A stretch of 64,000 nucleotides of DNA from Millisia brevis NBRC 105863. Its GTDB lineage: Bacteria > Actinomycetota > Actinomycetes > Mycobacteriales > Mycobacteriaceae. The position numbers and the translations under genes were made by a program. The DNA is taken from contig NZ_BCRN01000002.1 in the NCBI RefSeq assembly GCF_001552615.1, positions 1-64,000 on the forward strand. The letters run 5' to 3'. Under the pieces are notes generated by a model, which was not told the origin of the DNA, searched no databases, and worked only from the letters and a program-made list of their open reading frames with translations. This document shows positions 16,863-24,504 of this stretch, in pieces. How positions within the stretch are numbered: the stretch's first letter is position 1; each line of letters starts with the position of its first letter.

Positions 16863-16889
16863 CCGAGAACCTCGGGAAGGACCACTCTC

Positions 16890-17312
16890 GTGCCCACTGC
16901 TTCGGTGCTGTTCGTGTGTGTCAAGAACGGCGGCAAATCCCAGATGGCTGCCGCCCTCATGCGTAAGACCACAGGCGACCGGATCGCTGTCCATTCCGCC
17001 GGCACCACGCCCGGATCGTCGCTGAACGCACTGTCGATGCAGGTCCTCGGCGAGGTCGGCGCCCCCATCGCAGGTGAGTATCCCAAGCCGATCGACCCGC
17101 AGCTCCTCACCGAAGTCGACCTGGTGGTCACCCTCGGCGGCGAAGCCCGCGTCGATGCGCCCGCCGGGGTACGCGTGGAGAACTGGGACACCGATGAGCC
17201 GTCCGAGCGCGGCATCGACGGCATCGAGCGGATGCGCCTGGTGCGCGATGACATCGCCGTCCGCGTCGAGGAGCTCGCTACCCGGCTGCTTTCCGACGCC
17301 GACGCCCGATAA
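16890..17312 (+). CDS. ArsC-like arsenate reductase with GKS anion loop (mycothiol type)
   Basis: A 140-aa LMW-phosphatase-fold protein whose loop reads VCVKNGGKSQMA: Lys replaces the CX5R arginine. As I recall, this GKS form is shared with the arsenate-mycothiol transferases ArsC1/ArsC2 of Corynebacterium glutamicum. The downstream Cys pair of the other two ArsC proteins is missing (VVTLGGEARVDAP), consistent with a thiol-cofactor mechanism. The start is GTG at 16890 after GGGAAGGACC. It is first of the rightward arsC-arsD-arsA operon. Confidence 0.75.
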   Translation: MPTASVLFVCVKNGGKSQMAAALMRKTTGDRIAVHSAGTTPGSSLNALSMQVLGEVGAPIAGEYPKPIDPQLLTEVDLVVTLGGEARVDAPAGVRVENWDTDEPSERGIDGIERMRLVRDDIAVRVEELATRLLSDADAR

Positions 17313-17370
17313 CCGAGTTCGTCCCGGAAACTCTGTTCGCCCTCGAGCACTGAAGGAATACCTGATACCT

Positions 17371-17763
17371 ATGAGCACCATCGCAGTCTTCGAACCGGCC
17401 CTGTGCTGCAACACCGGCGTGTGCGGCGAGGACCTCGACCAGAACCTGGTCACCTTCACCGCCGACATGGCCGCGCTGACCGAGCAGGGCGCCGCCATCA
17501 CCCGCCACAACCTGGCCAACGACCCGCTCGCGTTCGCCCACAACGAGACCGTCAAGAAATTCCTCGAACTCGCCGGATCGGACGGGCTGCCGCTCGTGCT
17601 CGTCGACGACGTCACCGTCGCTACCGGGCGCTACCCGACCCGCACCGAGCTCGCCACCTGGGCCGGCCTCGAGGTACCCGCGCCGCCGTCCGGGGTGACG
17701 ATGCTCGGGCTCGCCGACGACAGCGACTCCTGCTGCACCCCGGGCGAGTCCACCTGCTGCTGA
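17371..17763 (+). CDS. arsD: Arsenite metallochaperone ArsD
   Basis: Encodes 130 aa. The metal site CC-N-TGVCG (Cys12, Cys13, Cys18) is intact, and the C terminus ends with two vicinal pairs (DSCCTPGESTCC), as in full-length ArsD. It delivers As(III) to ArsA and raises the affinity of the pump. The ATG lies 58 bp after arsC and arsA follows 57 bp later, forming an arsC-arsD-arsA operon. Confidence 0.92.
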   Translation: MSTIAVFEPALCCNTGVCGEDLDQNLVTFTADMAALTEQGAAITRHNLANDPLAFAHNETVKKFLELAGSDGLPLVLVDDVTVATGRYPTRTELATWAGLEVPAPPSGVTMLGLADDSDSCCTPGESTCC

Positions 17764-17820
17764 CCATGTAGATCCGTATCCCGCCCGCCGATACCCGTCC
17801 GACGAGGAGTACCTGTTTTC

Positions 17821-19617
17821 ATGGCTGCCGCCGACCTCACGTTCCTGACCGACCCGCCCCGGTTCGTGTTCTTCACCGGTAAAGGTGGGGTCGGTAAGAC
17901 CTCCATCGCGTGCGCGTCGGCGGTGCGCCTGGCCCGGGCCGGAAAGAAGGTGCTGCTCGTCTCGACCGACCCCGCCTCCAATGTCGGGCAGGTCTTCGGT
18001 CTGAGCATCGGCAACACGATCACCGAGGTCCCCGCGGTGCCGGGGCTCTGCGCGCTCGAGATCGACCCCGAGGAGGCCGCCGCCGCCTACCGCGAACGGA
18101 TCGTCGGCCCTGTCCGCGGACTGCTCCCGGAGGCGGAGATCGCCTCGATCACCGAACAGCTGTCCGGCTCGTGCACCACCGAAGTCGCCTCGTTCGACGA
18201 ATTCACCTCGCTGCTTACCGATCCCGACGGCCGGGTCGCCGGGTTCGATCACGTGCTGTTCGACACCGCCCCCACCGGCCATACCATCCGGCTGCTGCAA
18301 CTGCCCGGTAACTGGACCGAATTCCTCGACCACGGCAAGGGCGACGCGTCCTGCCTCGGACCGCTGGCCGGGCTCGACAAGCAGAAAGCCATGTACGCCG
18401 GCGCGGTCGAGGCGTTGTCAGACCCCGGCCGCACCCGCCTGGTGCTCGTGGCACGCGCGAACCGCGCCGCTCTGGCCGAGATCGCCCGCACCCACAGCGA
18501 ACTCGCCGCGATCGGCATGACGAGACAGCATGTGGTCGTCAACGGCGTGCTGCCCGACCCGGCCGACGACACCGACCCGCTGGCTACCGCCGTGTACCAG
18601 CGTGAACAGGCCGCACTGGCGGGTCGCGGCGCCGCGATCGCCGCGCTGCCCACCGATCTGGTGGAACTCAAGCCGGTCAACATGGTCGGCCTCGACGCTT
18701 TGAGCACCCTGTTCGACACCACCACCACCACCACGGCAATGACCACCGGGACCGATCCGGGGCTTGCCGCGGTCGCCGAGGCCCCGTTAGCGGATCTGGT
18801 CGATGCGATCGAGGCCGACGGGCCCGGACTGGTGATGTGCATGGGCAAAGGCGGGGTCGGCAAAACCACTGTTGCCGCCGCGATCGCGGTGGCCCTGGCC
18901 TGCCGTGGCCACGATGTGCATCTGACCACCACCGACCCCGCCGCGCATCTGACCGAGACTCTCGCCGGGGAGCTCGATCACCTCGAGGTGTCCCGCATCG
19001 ACCCTCATGAGGCGAGCGAGACCTACCGAGACCAGGTGCTGGCTACCAAGGGCGCCGGGCTCGATGAGGCCGGCCGCGCCACTCTCGCCGAGGACCTGCT
19101 CTCCCCGTGCACCGAGGAGGTCGCGGTGTTCCAGGCCTTTTCGAAGGTGATTCACGAATCACGCCGCAAGTTCGTCGTCGTCGATACCGCCCCCACCGGG
19201 CATACCCTGCTGTTGCTCGATGCGACCGGGTCGTATCACCGGGAGATCGCCCGGCAGATGGGCGATGGCGGGCGCTTCACCACCCCGCTGATGCGGCTGC
19301 AGGACCCGGCGCAGACCAAGATTGTGCTGGTCACTCTTGCCGAGACCACCCCGGTGCTCGAGGCGGCCGGTTTGCAGGATGATCTGCGGCGCGCTGGTAT
19401 CGAGCCGTGGGGGTGGGTGGTCAACAATTCCCTGGCCGCGGCGGCGCCCACCGCGCCGCTGCTGCGGCAGCGAGCGGTTGCCGAACTCGAGCAGATCGAC
19501 ACGGTCCGGGACGAACTCGCCAATCGGTGTGCGGTGATTCCGCTGGCCGTCAGCGAACCGGTCGGAATCACCGCGTTGGGACAGCTGGCCGAACGGCATC
19601 CGGCACCGGTGCGTTGA
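17821..19617 (+). CDS. arsA: Arsenite-stimulated ATPase ArsA
   Basis: A 598-aa protein with two homologous nucleotide-binding halves. The first P-loop FFTGKGGVGKTS lies near residues 17-28 and the second MCMGKGGVGKTT near 340. Signature stretches LFDTAPTGHT and VVDTAPTGHT occur in each half. Each half also carries a Cys (SGSCTTEV and LSPCTEEV) suited to arsenite binding. It is the soluble ATPase that energises arsenite export; here it would pair with Acr3 rather than ArsB. Confidence 0.93.
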   Translation: MAAADLTFLTDPPRFVFFTGKGGVGKTSIACASAVRLARAGKKVLLVSTDPASNVGQVFGLSIGNTITEVPAVPGLCALEIDPEEAAAAYRERIVGPVRGLLPEAEIASITEQLSGSCTTEVASFDEFTSLLTDPDGRVAGFDHVLFDTAPTGHTIRLLQLPGNWTEFLDHGKGDASCLGPLAGLDKQKAMYAGAVEALSDPGRTRLVLVARANRAALAEIARTHSELAAIGMTRQHVVVNGVLPDPADDTDPLATAVYQREQAALAGRGAAIAALPTDLVELKPVNMVGLDALSTLFDTTTTTTAMTTGTDPGLAAVAEAPLADLVDAIEADGPGLVMCMGKGGVGKTTVAAAIAVALACRGHDVHLTTTDPAAHLTETLAGELDHLEVSRIDPHEASETYRDQVLATKGAGLDEAGRATLAEDLLSPCTEEVAVFQAFSKVIHESRRKFVVVDTAPTGHTLLLLDATGSYHREIARQMGDGGRFTTPLMRLQDPAQTKIVLVTLAETTPVLEAAGLQDDLRRAGIEPWGWVVNNSLAAAAPTAPLLRQRAVAELEQIDTVRDELANRCAVIPLAVSEPVGITALGQLAERHPAPVR

Positions 19618-19687
19618 TCCGCCAGCACCGGGCCGGGTCGTCCACTCATGTCGTTCGTGTGAGACATGCCTGAAGCCACGATTCGGA

Positions 19688-20035
19688 TCACGCTGTGCCA
19701 GTGAGGACGTCGGTCAGATCGGCGGGAATCGGCATGGGGGTCATCAACCCTGCAGCGACGCGGCCGGTGTTGCCTTCGGGGTAACCCCCGAGCGCGGAAC
19801 CGGGGGCAGCAACCATGATCCGGATGATCTGCCCAAGGGCTTCGCGACGGTCGCGTTGACGCACCGCGAGACCGAGCATGGCGAGGTGATTGCGAGTGTG
19901 CGGCCACGGGTAGGGCTGCGACAGGATGTGCGCGCGTTCGAGATGGGTCCACCGCTCGGCTGCAGTGTGAGTGTGTCGAGCGGCGGTCATCTCCGCGGCA
20001 TACCAGGCTCGGACAGTTGCAGGCATTGGACTCAT
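19688..20035 (-). CDS. DUF3703 family protein
   Basis: A 115-aa protein with the DUF3703 core WTHLERAHILSQPYPWPHTRNHLAMLG followed by IRIMVAAPGSALGGYPEGNTGR. The family is common beside metal ATPases and arsenic genes; its function is unknown. His residues in the core could bind metal. It begins 10 bp after the P-type ATPase gene and is the third gene of the cmtR operon. It converges with arsA. Confidence 0.8.
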   Translation of the reverse strand: MSPMPATVRAWYAAEMTAARHTHTAAERWTHLERAHILSQPYPWPHTRNHLAMLGLAVRQRDRREALGQIIRIMVAAPGSALGGYPEGNTGRVAAGLMTPMPIPADLTDVLTGTA

Positions 20036-20045
20036 GGAAGGCCCT

Positions 20046-22010
20046 TCAGGAAGAAAAGGATTCTCGTACCCCAGGATTCGACGCAGGTGCCGCCGATCCG
20101 GAGATTGTCAGGGGGCGAGCGCGTCCGGCGCGGACCCCGTTGGCGATCACGATGATCTCGGCGACCTCGTGAACCAGGACAACCGCCGCCAGGCCGAGTA
20201 CCCCGAACAGCGCCAGCGGCATCAGGACGGTGATGATCGCCAGCGAGAGGCCGACGTTCTGCAACATGATCGTCCGTGACCGCCGGGCATGCTGCAGGGC
20301 TTGCGGCAGGTGCCGCAGGTCCTCACCCATCAAAGCGACGTCGGCGGTCTCGATGGCCACGTCGGTGCCCATCGCGCCCATCGCGATACCCAGGTCGGCG
20401 GTCGCCAAGGCGGGGGCGTCGTTGACGCCGTCGCCGACCATCGCCGTCGGCCGCGTCTTGCGGAGGGTGTGCACGATGCGGGCCTTGTCCTCCGGACGCA
20501 GGTCCGCGTGCACCTCGTCGATACCGACGTCGGCGGCCAACGCGCGTGCGGTGCGCTCGTTGTCGCCGGTGAGCATCGCCACGGTGTAACCGTCGCGGCG
20601 TAGCCCAGCAACCACGTCGCGGGCCTCGGGGCGCAGTTCGTCGCGCACCGAGATCGCCCCGATCAGGGTGCCGCCGCGTTCGATGAGCACCGCGGTGGCT
20701 CCGGCGTGCTGCATCCGCTCGATATCGGCGGCGAGGGGGCCGGGGTCGATCCACCCCGGCCGGCCCAGACGGGCGGGGGTGCCGTCGAGGTGTCCGGTCA
20801 GTCCGGCGCCGGGGACCGCGTCGACGTCCTCGGCTGGTGTGTAGTCGTCGACGGCGGCGAGGATCGCTGTGGCGAGGGGGTGTTCGCTGCGGGCCTCGAG
20901 TGCGGCGGCGACGTTCATGACGTCGGCGCGGGTGGCGTCGCCGGTGGTGGCGACGTCGATGACCTCGGGTCGGTTGCGGGTCAGGGTGCCGGTCTTGTCC
21001 AGCGCGACGGTGCGGATACGGCCCAACGCTTCGAGGGCGGCCCCGCCCTTGACCAGGACGCCGAGCTTGGAGGCGGCGCCGATCGCGGCGACCACGGTCA
21101 CCGGGATCGCGATGGCCAGCGCACACGGGGACGCGGCGACCAGCACGACGAGGGCGCGTTCGATCCACACCAGCGGATCACCGAATACGCTGCCGATCGC
21201 GGCGATCAACGCCGCGGCAACCATCACTCCCGGCACCAGGGGCTTGGCGATCTTGTCGGCCAGACGCTGGGCCTCGCCCTTGCGGGATTGCTCGGCCTCC
21301 ACGATTTTCACGATCTTGGCCAGCGAGTTGTCCTGCGCGCCGGCGGTGACCTCGACCTCGAGCACGCCGGTGCCGTTGATCGACCCGGCGAACACCTCGG
21401 AGCCCAGTCCGGCCTCGACCGGCACCGATTCCCCGGTGATCGCGGAGGTGTCCAGGGCGGTGCGCCCGGTGCGGATGGTGCCGTCGGTGGCGAGCCGCTC
21501 CCCGGGTTTGACGATCATGATCTCCCCGAGCCCCAACTCCGCGGGGGCGACGGTCTGTTCACGGCCGCCGCGCAGGACGGTGGCAGTGTCCGGCACCAGA
21601 TTCAGCAGGGCGCGCAGGCCCCGTCGGGTGCGAGTGACCGCGTACTCTTCGAGACCCTCACTGATGGCGAACAGGAACGCGAGCATCGCGGCTTCGCCGA
21701 CCTCGCCGAGCAGCACGGCGCCGACGGCAGCGATCGTCATCAGGGTCCCGACCCCGATCTTGCCGCGGGCCAGCCGCTTGAGGGTCGAGGGGACGAAGGT
21801 GTAGCCGGCGACGACCAGCGCCACCGCCTCGAAGCCCGTCCCGAGAGCGTCGGGCCCACCGGTGACGCGGACGATCAGGGCCGCAATCAGCAGGACACCC
21901 GCGGCGGCGGCCGCCCGGATCTCGGTGACCTGCCACCACTTGTCGGGCTCCTGGTCGTCTTCGCCCTCGACGCGGGGTTCGTCGGGGCCGCATCCGCAGG
22001 CGTCGCTCAT
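20046..22010 (-). CDS. Heavy-metal P1B-type ATPase with SPC motif (CtpG/CadA-like)
   Basis: Encodes 654 aa. The N terminus MSDACGCG offers a small Cys metal site. Catalytic motifs are TGES, ASPCALAIAIP, DKTGTLT, SEHPLA and [12 protein letters not shown] instead of CPC is the P1B-4 hallmark, and LVHEVAE in the last TM corresponds to the HEGG-type motif. A CmtR-like sensor gene overlaps its start by ATGA. This mirrors cmtR-ctpG of M. tuberculosis, so Cd, Pb or Co export is likely; the exact ion cannot be read from sequence. Confidence 0.82.
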   Translation of the reverse strand: MSDACGCGPDEPRVEGEDDQEPDKWWQVTEIRAAAAAGVLLIAALIVRVTGGPDALGTGFEAVALVVAGYTFVPSTLKRLARGKIGVGTLMTIAAVGAVLLGEVGEAAMLAFLFAISEGLEEYAVTRTRRGLRALLNLVPDTATVLRGGREQTVAPAELGLGEIMIVKPGERLATDGTIRTGRTALDTSAITGESVPVEAGLGSEVFAGSINGTGVLEVEVTAGAQDNSLAKIVKIVEAEQSRKGEAQRLADKIAKPLVPGVMVAAALIAAIGSVFGDPLVWIERALVVLVAASPCALAIAIPVTVVAAIGAASKLGVLVKGGAALEALGRIRTVALDKTGTLTRNRPEVIDVATTGDATRADVMNVAAALEARSEHPLATAILAAVDDYTPAEDVDAVPGAGLTGHLDGTPARLGRPGWIDPGPLAADIERMQHAGATAVLIERGGTLIGAISVRDELRPEARDVVAGLRRDGYTVAMLTGDNERTARALAADVGIDEVHADLRPEDKARIVHTLRKTRPTAMVGDGVNDAPALATADLGIAMGAMGTDVAIETADVALMGEDLRHLPQALQHARRSRTIMLQNVGLSLAIITVLMPLALFGVLGLAAVVLVHEVAEIIVIANGVRAGRARPLTISGSAAPASNPGVRESFSS

Positions 22011-22378
22011 GCCGTCACTCCCGTGTCGGTGTCGGTGCCGTAGTTCGGGCACAGCGCGACGGCGTTGCCCGTGGCGGCCAGGAGGGTTTCGGCCGAGGCC
22101 AGCAGGTCGAGCAGTTCCAGTCGGGCCAGCGAGTAGAACACCTGCCGGCCCTGCGGGCGGCCTTGCACCAGGCCGCAGTCCCGCAGGCATGCCACGTGCG
22201 CCGACACTGTCGATTGCGCCAATCCCAGCTCGCCGACCAGGTCCGCTACTCGGGATTCCCCGGCGGCGAGGCGGCGCACGATGGCCAGGCGGGTGCCGTC
22301 GGAGAGACTGTGGAACAACGCTGCTGCAGAGTCGAGACTTTCACCGAAGCAGGTCGTCGCTCGCTCATTCATCGTCAT
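22007..22378 (-). CDS. cmtR: CmtR-type Cd/Pb-sensing ArsR-family repressor
   Basis: Encodes 123 aa. The winged helix includes AQSTVSAHVACLRDCGLV. Cys64 and Cys68 lie in the recognition helix and Cys110 in CPNYG, reproducing the C57/C61/C102 ligand set of M. tuberculosis CmtR. A longer frame opens at 22402. ATG at 22378 is chosen because a promoter (TTGATT, 16 bp, TATCAT) places the transcription start on that codon, giving a leaderless mRNA. It is the first gene of cmtR, ATPase, DUF3703. Confidence 0.82.
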   Translation of the reverse strand: MTMNERATTCFGESLDSAAALFHSLSDGTRLAIVRRLAAGESRVADLVGELGLAQSTVSAHVACLRDCGLVQGRPQGRQVFYSLARLELLDLLASAETLLAATGNAVALCPNYGTDTDTGVTA

Positions 22379-22412
22379 AAAACGATGATATTGAGGAAAC
22401 ATGATTAATCAA
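22369..22412 (-). promoter_or_regulatory. cmtR promoter and operator, probably leaderless
   Basis: On the minus strand -35 TTGATT (22412-22407) is separated by 16 nt from -10 TATCAT (22390-22385), and the ATG begins 7 nt later. An inverted repeat TCATCGT (22369-22375) and ACGATGA (22382-22388), with a 6-nt spacer, overlaps the -10 box and start codon, the expected repressor position. Confidence 0.6.
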
Positions 22413-22526
22413 GCGGAGGGAGCGGGACAACGCGCGTTCTACTCCGCCAGTGCGGACTCCGACAACGGTCGCGAATGATGACGGCTGGCGGATTCTCGGA
22501 CCGGCTCGTCACGACTCAAGGGACGT

Positions 22527-23393
22527 TCACAGACTGGCCGGCTGGCTCCCAGCCTGGAACGGCCAACGGGTCGCATGCCAGTTCTGCCTCGCGGGAGGAT
22601 CGCCTTGCTCAGACTGTCCAGGCCGGTCGCCAGGTCCTCGCACGGGAGAGCCGATCGTGTCGACGAATCGACGGCACAGCTCGTCGAGCACCTCGGTGAT
22701 GGGCATGTCGGTGGTGCCGTAGCGCAACTGTCGGCTCGGCTGAAGGTCGGCGAGGGCAGCGAACTCGATCAGATTCTGCTGGGCATGACACAGCTTCGCC
22801 GGTGCAGCGAGGACAGCAGCGTCACGCAGGTCGTATCGGCAGAACGGTCTCACACGCCCCGGGCGTTGCGGTTCGCGAGCATGGCGCTGCGGGCACTGCC
22901 ACGGCGGGGCCAGAGCGCTCATCCACGCCGTTCCTGTCCACGGCACCTGACCGCAGCCTTCGCATGTCGACTGCAGATACACCTGGTGGCGTACACAGAG
23001 CGGCAGCAGCGGATTGGCCCAGCCTGCATGCCACCACGGATCGGGTTCGGCCAGGCATCGGGCACAGAAACGCGATCCTCCCCGGTCGGGCCGAATGTGG
23101 CGGTGGTGCACCAGGTACCGTGCCGCGGCGGCATCGATCGGCCGGCCCCACAGGGCGGCGCGCAGGTCACCGGCAGGGACACCGAGGTGAGCGGCGATCC
23201 ACCGAGCGTGCAGGCTCAGGTGCTCGAGAACGAGGTGATATCCGGTCGGGCTCCGCGGCACACGGAGCTCGCGCAAAATCTGGATCGGGGTCAGTTGGTA
23301 GCGACAGCCGACGCGCATCAGCCAGCCCGGCAGATACTCGGCGGGATGTAGTTGCACGGTGATCGGCCACCGGTCGACTCTTATCGTGGCCAT
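22527..23393 (-). CDS. tniQ: TniQ-family target-selection protein
   Basis: A 288-aa TniQ protein. The N-terminal domain (residues 1-115, PAEYLPGWLMRVG ...) is followed by a zinc-finger region with CARCLAEPDPWWHAGW, LPLCVRH and CEGCG. It guides the TniB ATPase to target DNA in Tn7-like and Tn5053-like elements. The ATG at 23393 (MATIRVDRWP) lies 46 bp after the tniB stop; a longer frame to 23471 would overlap tniB and lacks family similarity. It is shorter than TnsD, closer to Tn5053-type TniQ. Confidence 0.8.
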   Translation of the reverse strand: MATIRVDRWPITVQLHPAEYLPGWLMRVGCRYQLTPIQILRELRVPRSPTGYHLVLEHLSLHARWIAAHLGVPAGDLRAALWGRPIDAAAARYLVHHRHIRPDRGGSRFCARCLAEPDPWWHAGWANPLLPLCVRHQVYLQSTCEGCGQVPWTGTAWMSALAPPWQCPQRHAREPQRPGRVRPFCRYDLRDAAVLAAPAKLCHAQQNLIEFAALADLQPSRQLRYGTTDMPITEVLDELCRRFVDTIGSPVRGPGDRPGQSEQGDPPARQNWHATRWPFQAGSQPASL

Positions 23394-23439
23394 AGTGGTT
23401 CCCCAACCACTGAGCCGGCCAGGGCGGGACCAGCCGGTA

Positions 23440-24504
23440 TCAGCCGGTGCGGGCGGCGGATTCGCTGGCATTGTCGACGGTCGCGGTCGTAATCAACTCA
23501 GCAGTGACGGCTTCGACGCCGGTGACGATCGCGAGATACGAGATCCGGTCGAGCAGATTCGTCAACGACGCGATCCGCCCCTGGGTGCGGCGGTGCAGCA
23601 GCCGAGCATGCTCGCACAGCATCCCGTCATGGCTGCCGGCGAGGGTGAGGTGTTCTTCGGCGGTGCGCAGCAGCGCGAGCCAGCCGCGCATCCCGGTGTC
23701 GGTGTCGATGCTGAACGGGGCAACCGGGCAGCGGGTGGCGCGGCGGCTGGTCTGGGCGTAGACGGTGTGCTCGCCGAGCAGGCCTTCGTCGAAGAAGCGT
23801 TTGGCGGTCAGATTCACCCCGACGTAAATGAAGGTAGCGGCCATGTCGTTGGCCAAACCCTTGAGATGGTTCGATACCTCCAGGCCGTTGCGGTGCCGGA
23901 AGTCGACGAAGTGCAGATCGTCGAGCACGATCAACCGGGTACCGCAGGAGGTGACACAGTCCACCGCCAAGGCCCCGAGTTTCGAGGTGGAGGCACGGTC
24001 CACGGCCGGATGGCCGTAGAACCGCAGGATCTGCTGATTGAGGCCTTTGAGGGTGACCCCGGCGCTGAGCGGGATGAACGCCACCGGCCACCGTTGATGC
24101 CCCTCCACGGTGAGGGGTCCGTCGCGGCGCAGAACTCGCCGGTGGACGTCGCGGGCATAGCGGGTGGCGATGGTGGTCTTGCCGAGGCCGGGTTCGGCGT
24201 CGATGACCACCGAGCCGCGCAGCTTGTCGCCGTCCCGATACGCCGAGGCCATCACCTGATCGCAGATCCCGTAGGCGGCGGCGAGTTGGCTGGTCTTGAT
24301 CGTCGGCAGGTTCGCGTTCCACACCATCCGGGCTTCGTTGTAGTCCTCGAGCTCCTCCTGCGACAGTCGGGACATCGCGGTGCGGGAGAGGACCTCGAAC
24401 GGTTCACGCGGTGGGGCGGTGACGAAGGCGTGCCAGCCCTGTTTGCGGGAGAGCTGGTAGCGGACAGTGCCATACGTTGCCAGCCAGGTGGCCCAGGGGT
24501 TCAT
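23440..24504 (-). CDS. tniB: TniB/TnsC-like AAA+ ATPase of transposition
   Basis: Encodes 354 aa. Walker A is DAEPGLGKTT and Walker B RLIVLDDLHF; a conserved FIPLSAGVTLKGLNQQIL segment lies between. It is the ATP-dependent regulator that bridges the target selector (TniQ) and the transposase. The ATG at 24504 overlaps the transposase stop by 4 bp. TnsC-like identity is supported by order and by the neighbouring TnsA-type endonuclease. Confidence 0.85.
   Translation of the reverse strand: MNPWATWLATYGTVRYQLSRKQGWHAFVTAPPREPFEVLSRTAMSRLSQEELEDYNEARMVWNANLPTIKTSQLAAAYGICDQVMASAYRDGDKLRGSVVIDAEPGLGKTTIATRYARDVHRRVLRRDGPLTVEGHQRWPVAFIPLSAGVTLKGLNQQILRFYGHPAVDRASTSKLGALAVDCVTSCGTRLIVLDDLHFVDFRHRNGLEVSNHLKGLANDMAATFIYVGVNLTAKRFFDEGLLGEHTVYAQTSRRATRCPVAPFSIDTDTGMRGWLALLRTAEEHLTLAGSHDGMLCEHARLLHRRTQGRIASLTNLLDRISYLAIVTGVEAVTAELITTATVDNASESAARTG

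Noticed and set aside
16859-16873. AATCCGAGAACCT in the ars promoter region also occurs in the transposon end (27362)
   Set aside because: A 13-base match in direct orientation, without the accompanying repeat structure or any junction; treated as chance.
20706-22043. Long plus-strand open frame opposite the SPC-motif ATPase
   Set aside because: Gly/Asp/Arg-biased shadow of the true gene with no domain features.
22403-22526. Possible inner transposon end between cmtR and tniQ
   Set aside because: TTCTCGGA near 22493 resembles part of the end repeat, but there is no tandem structure or TGT terminus.
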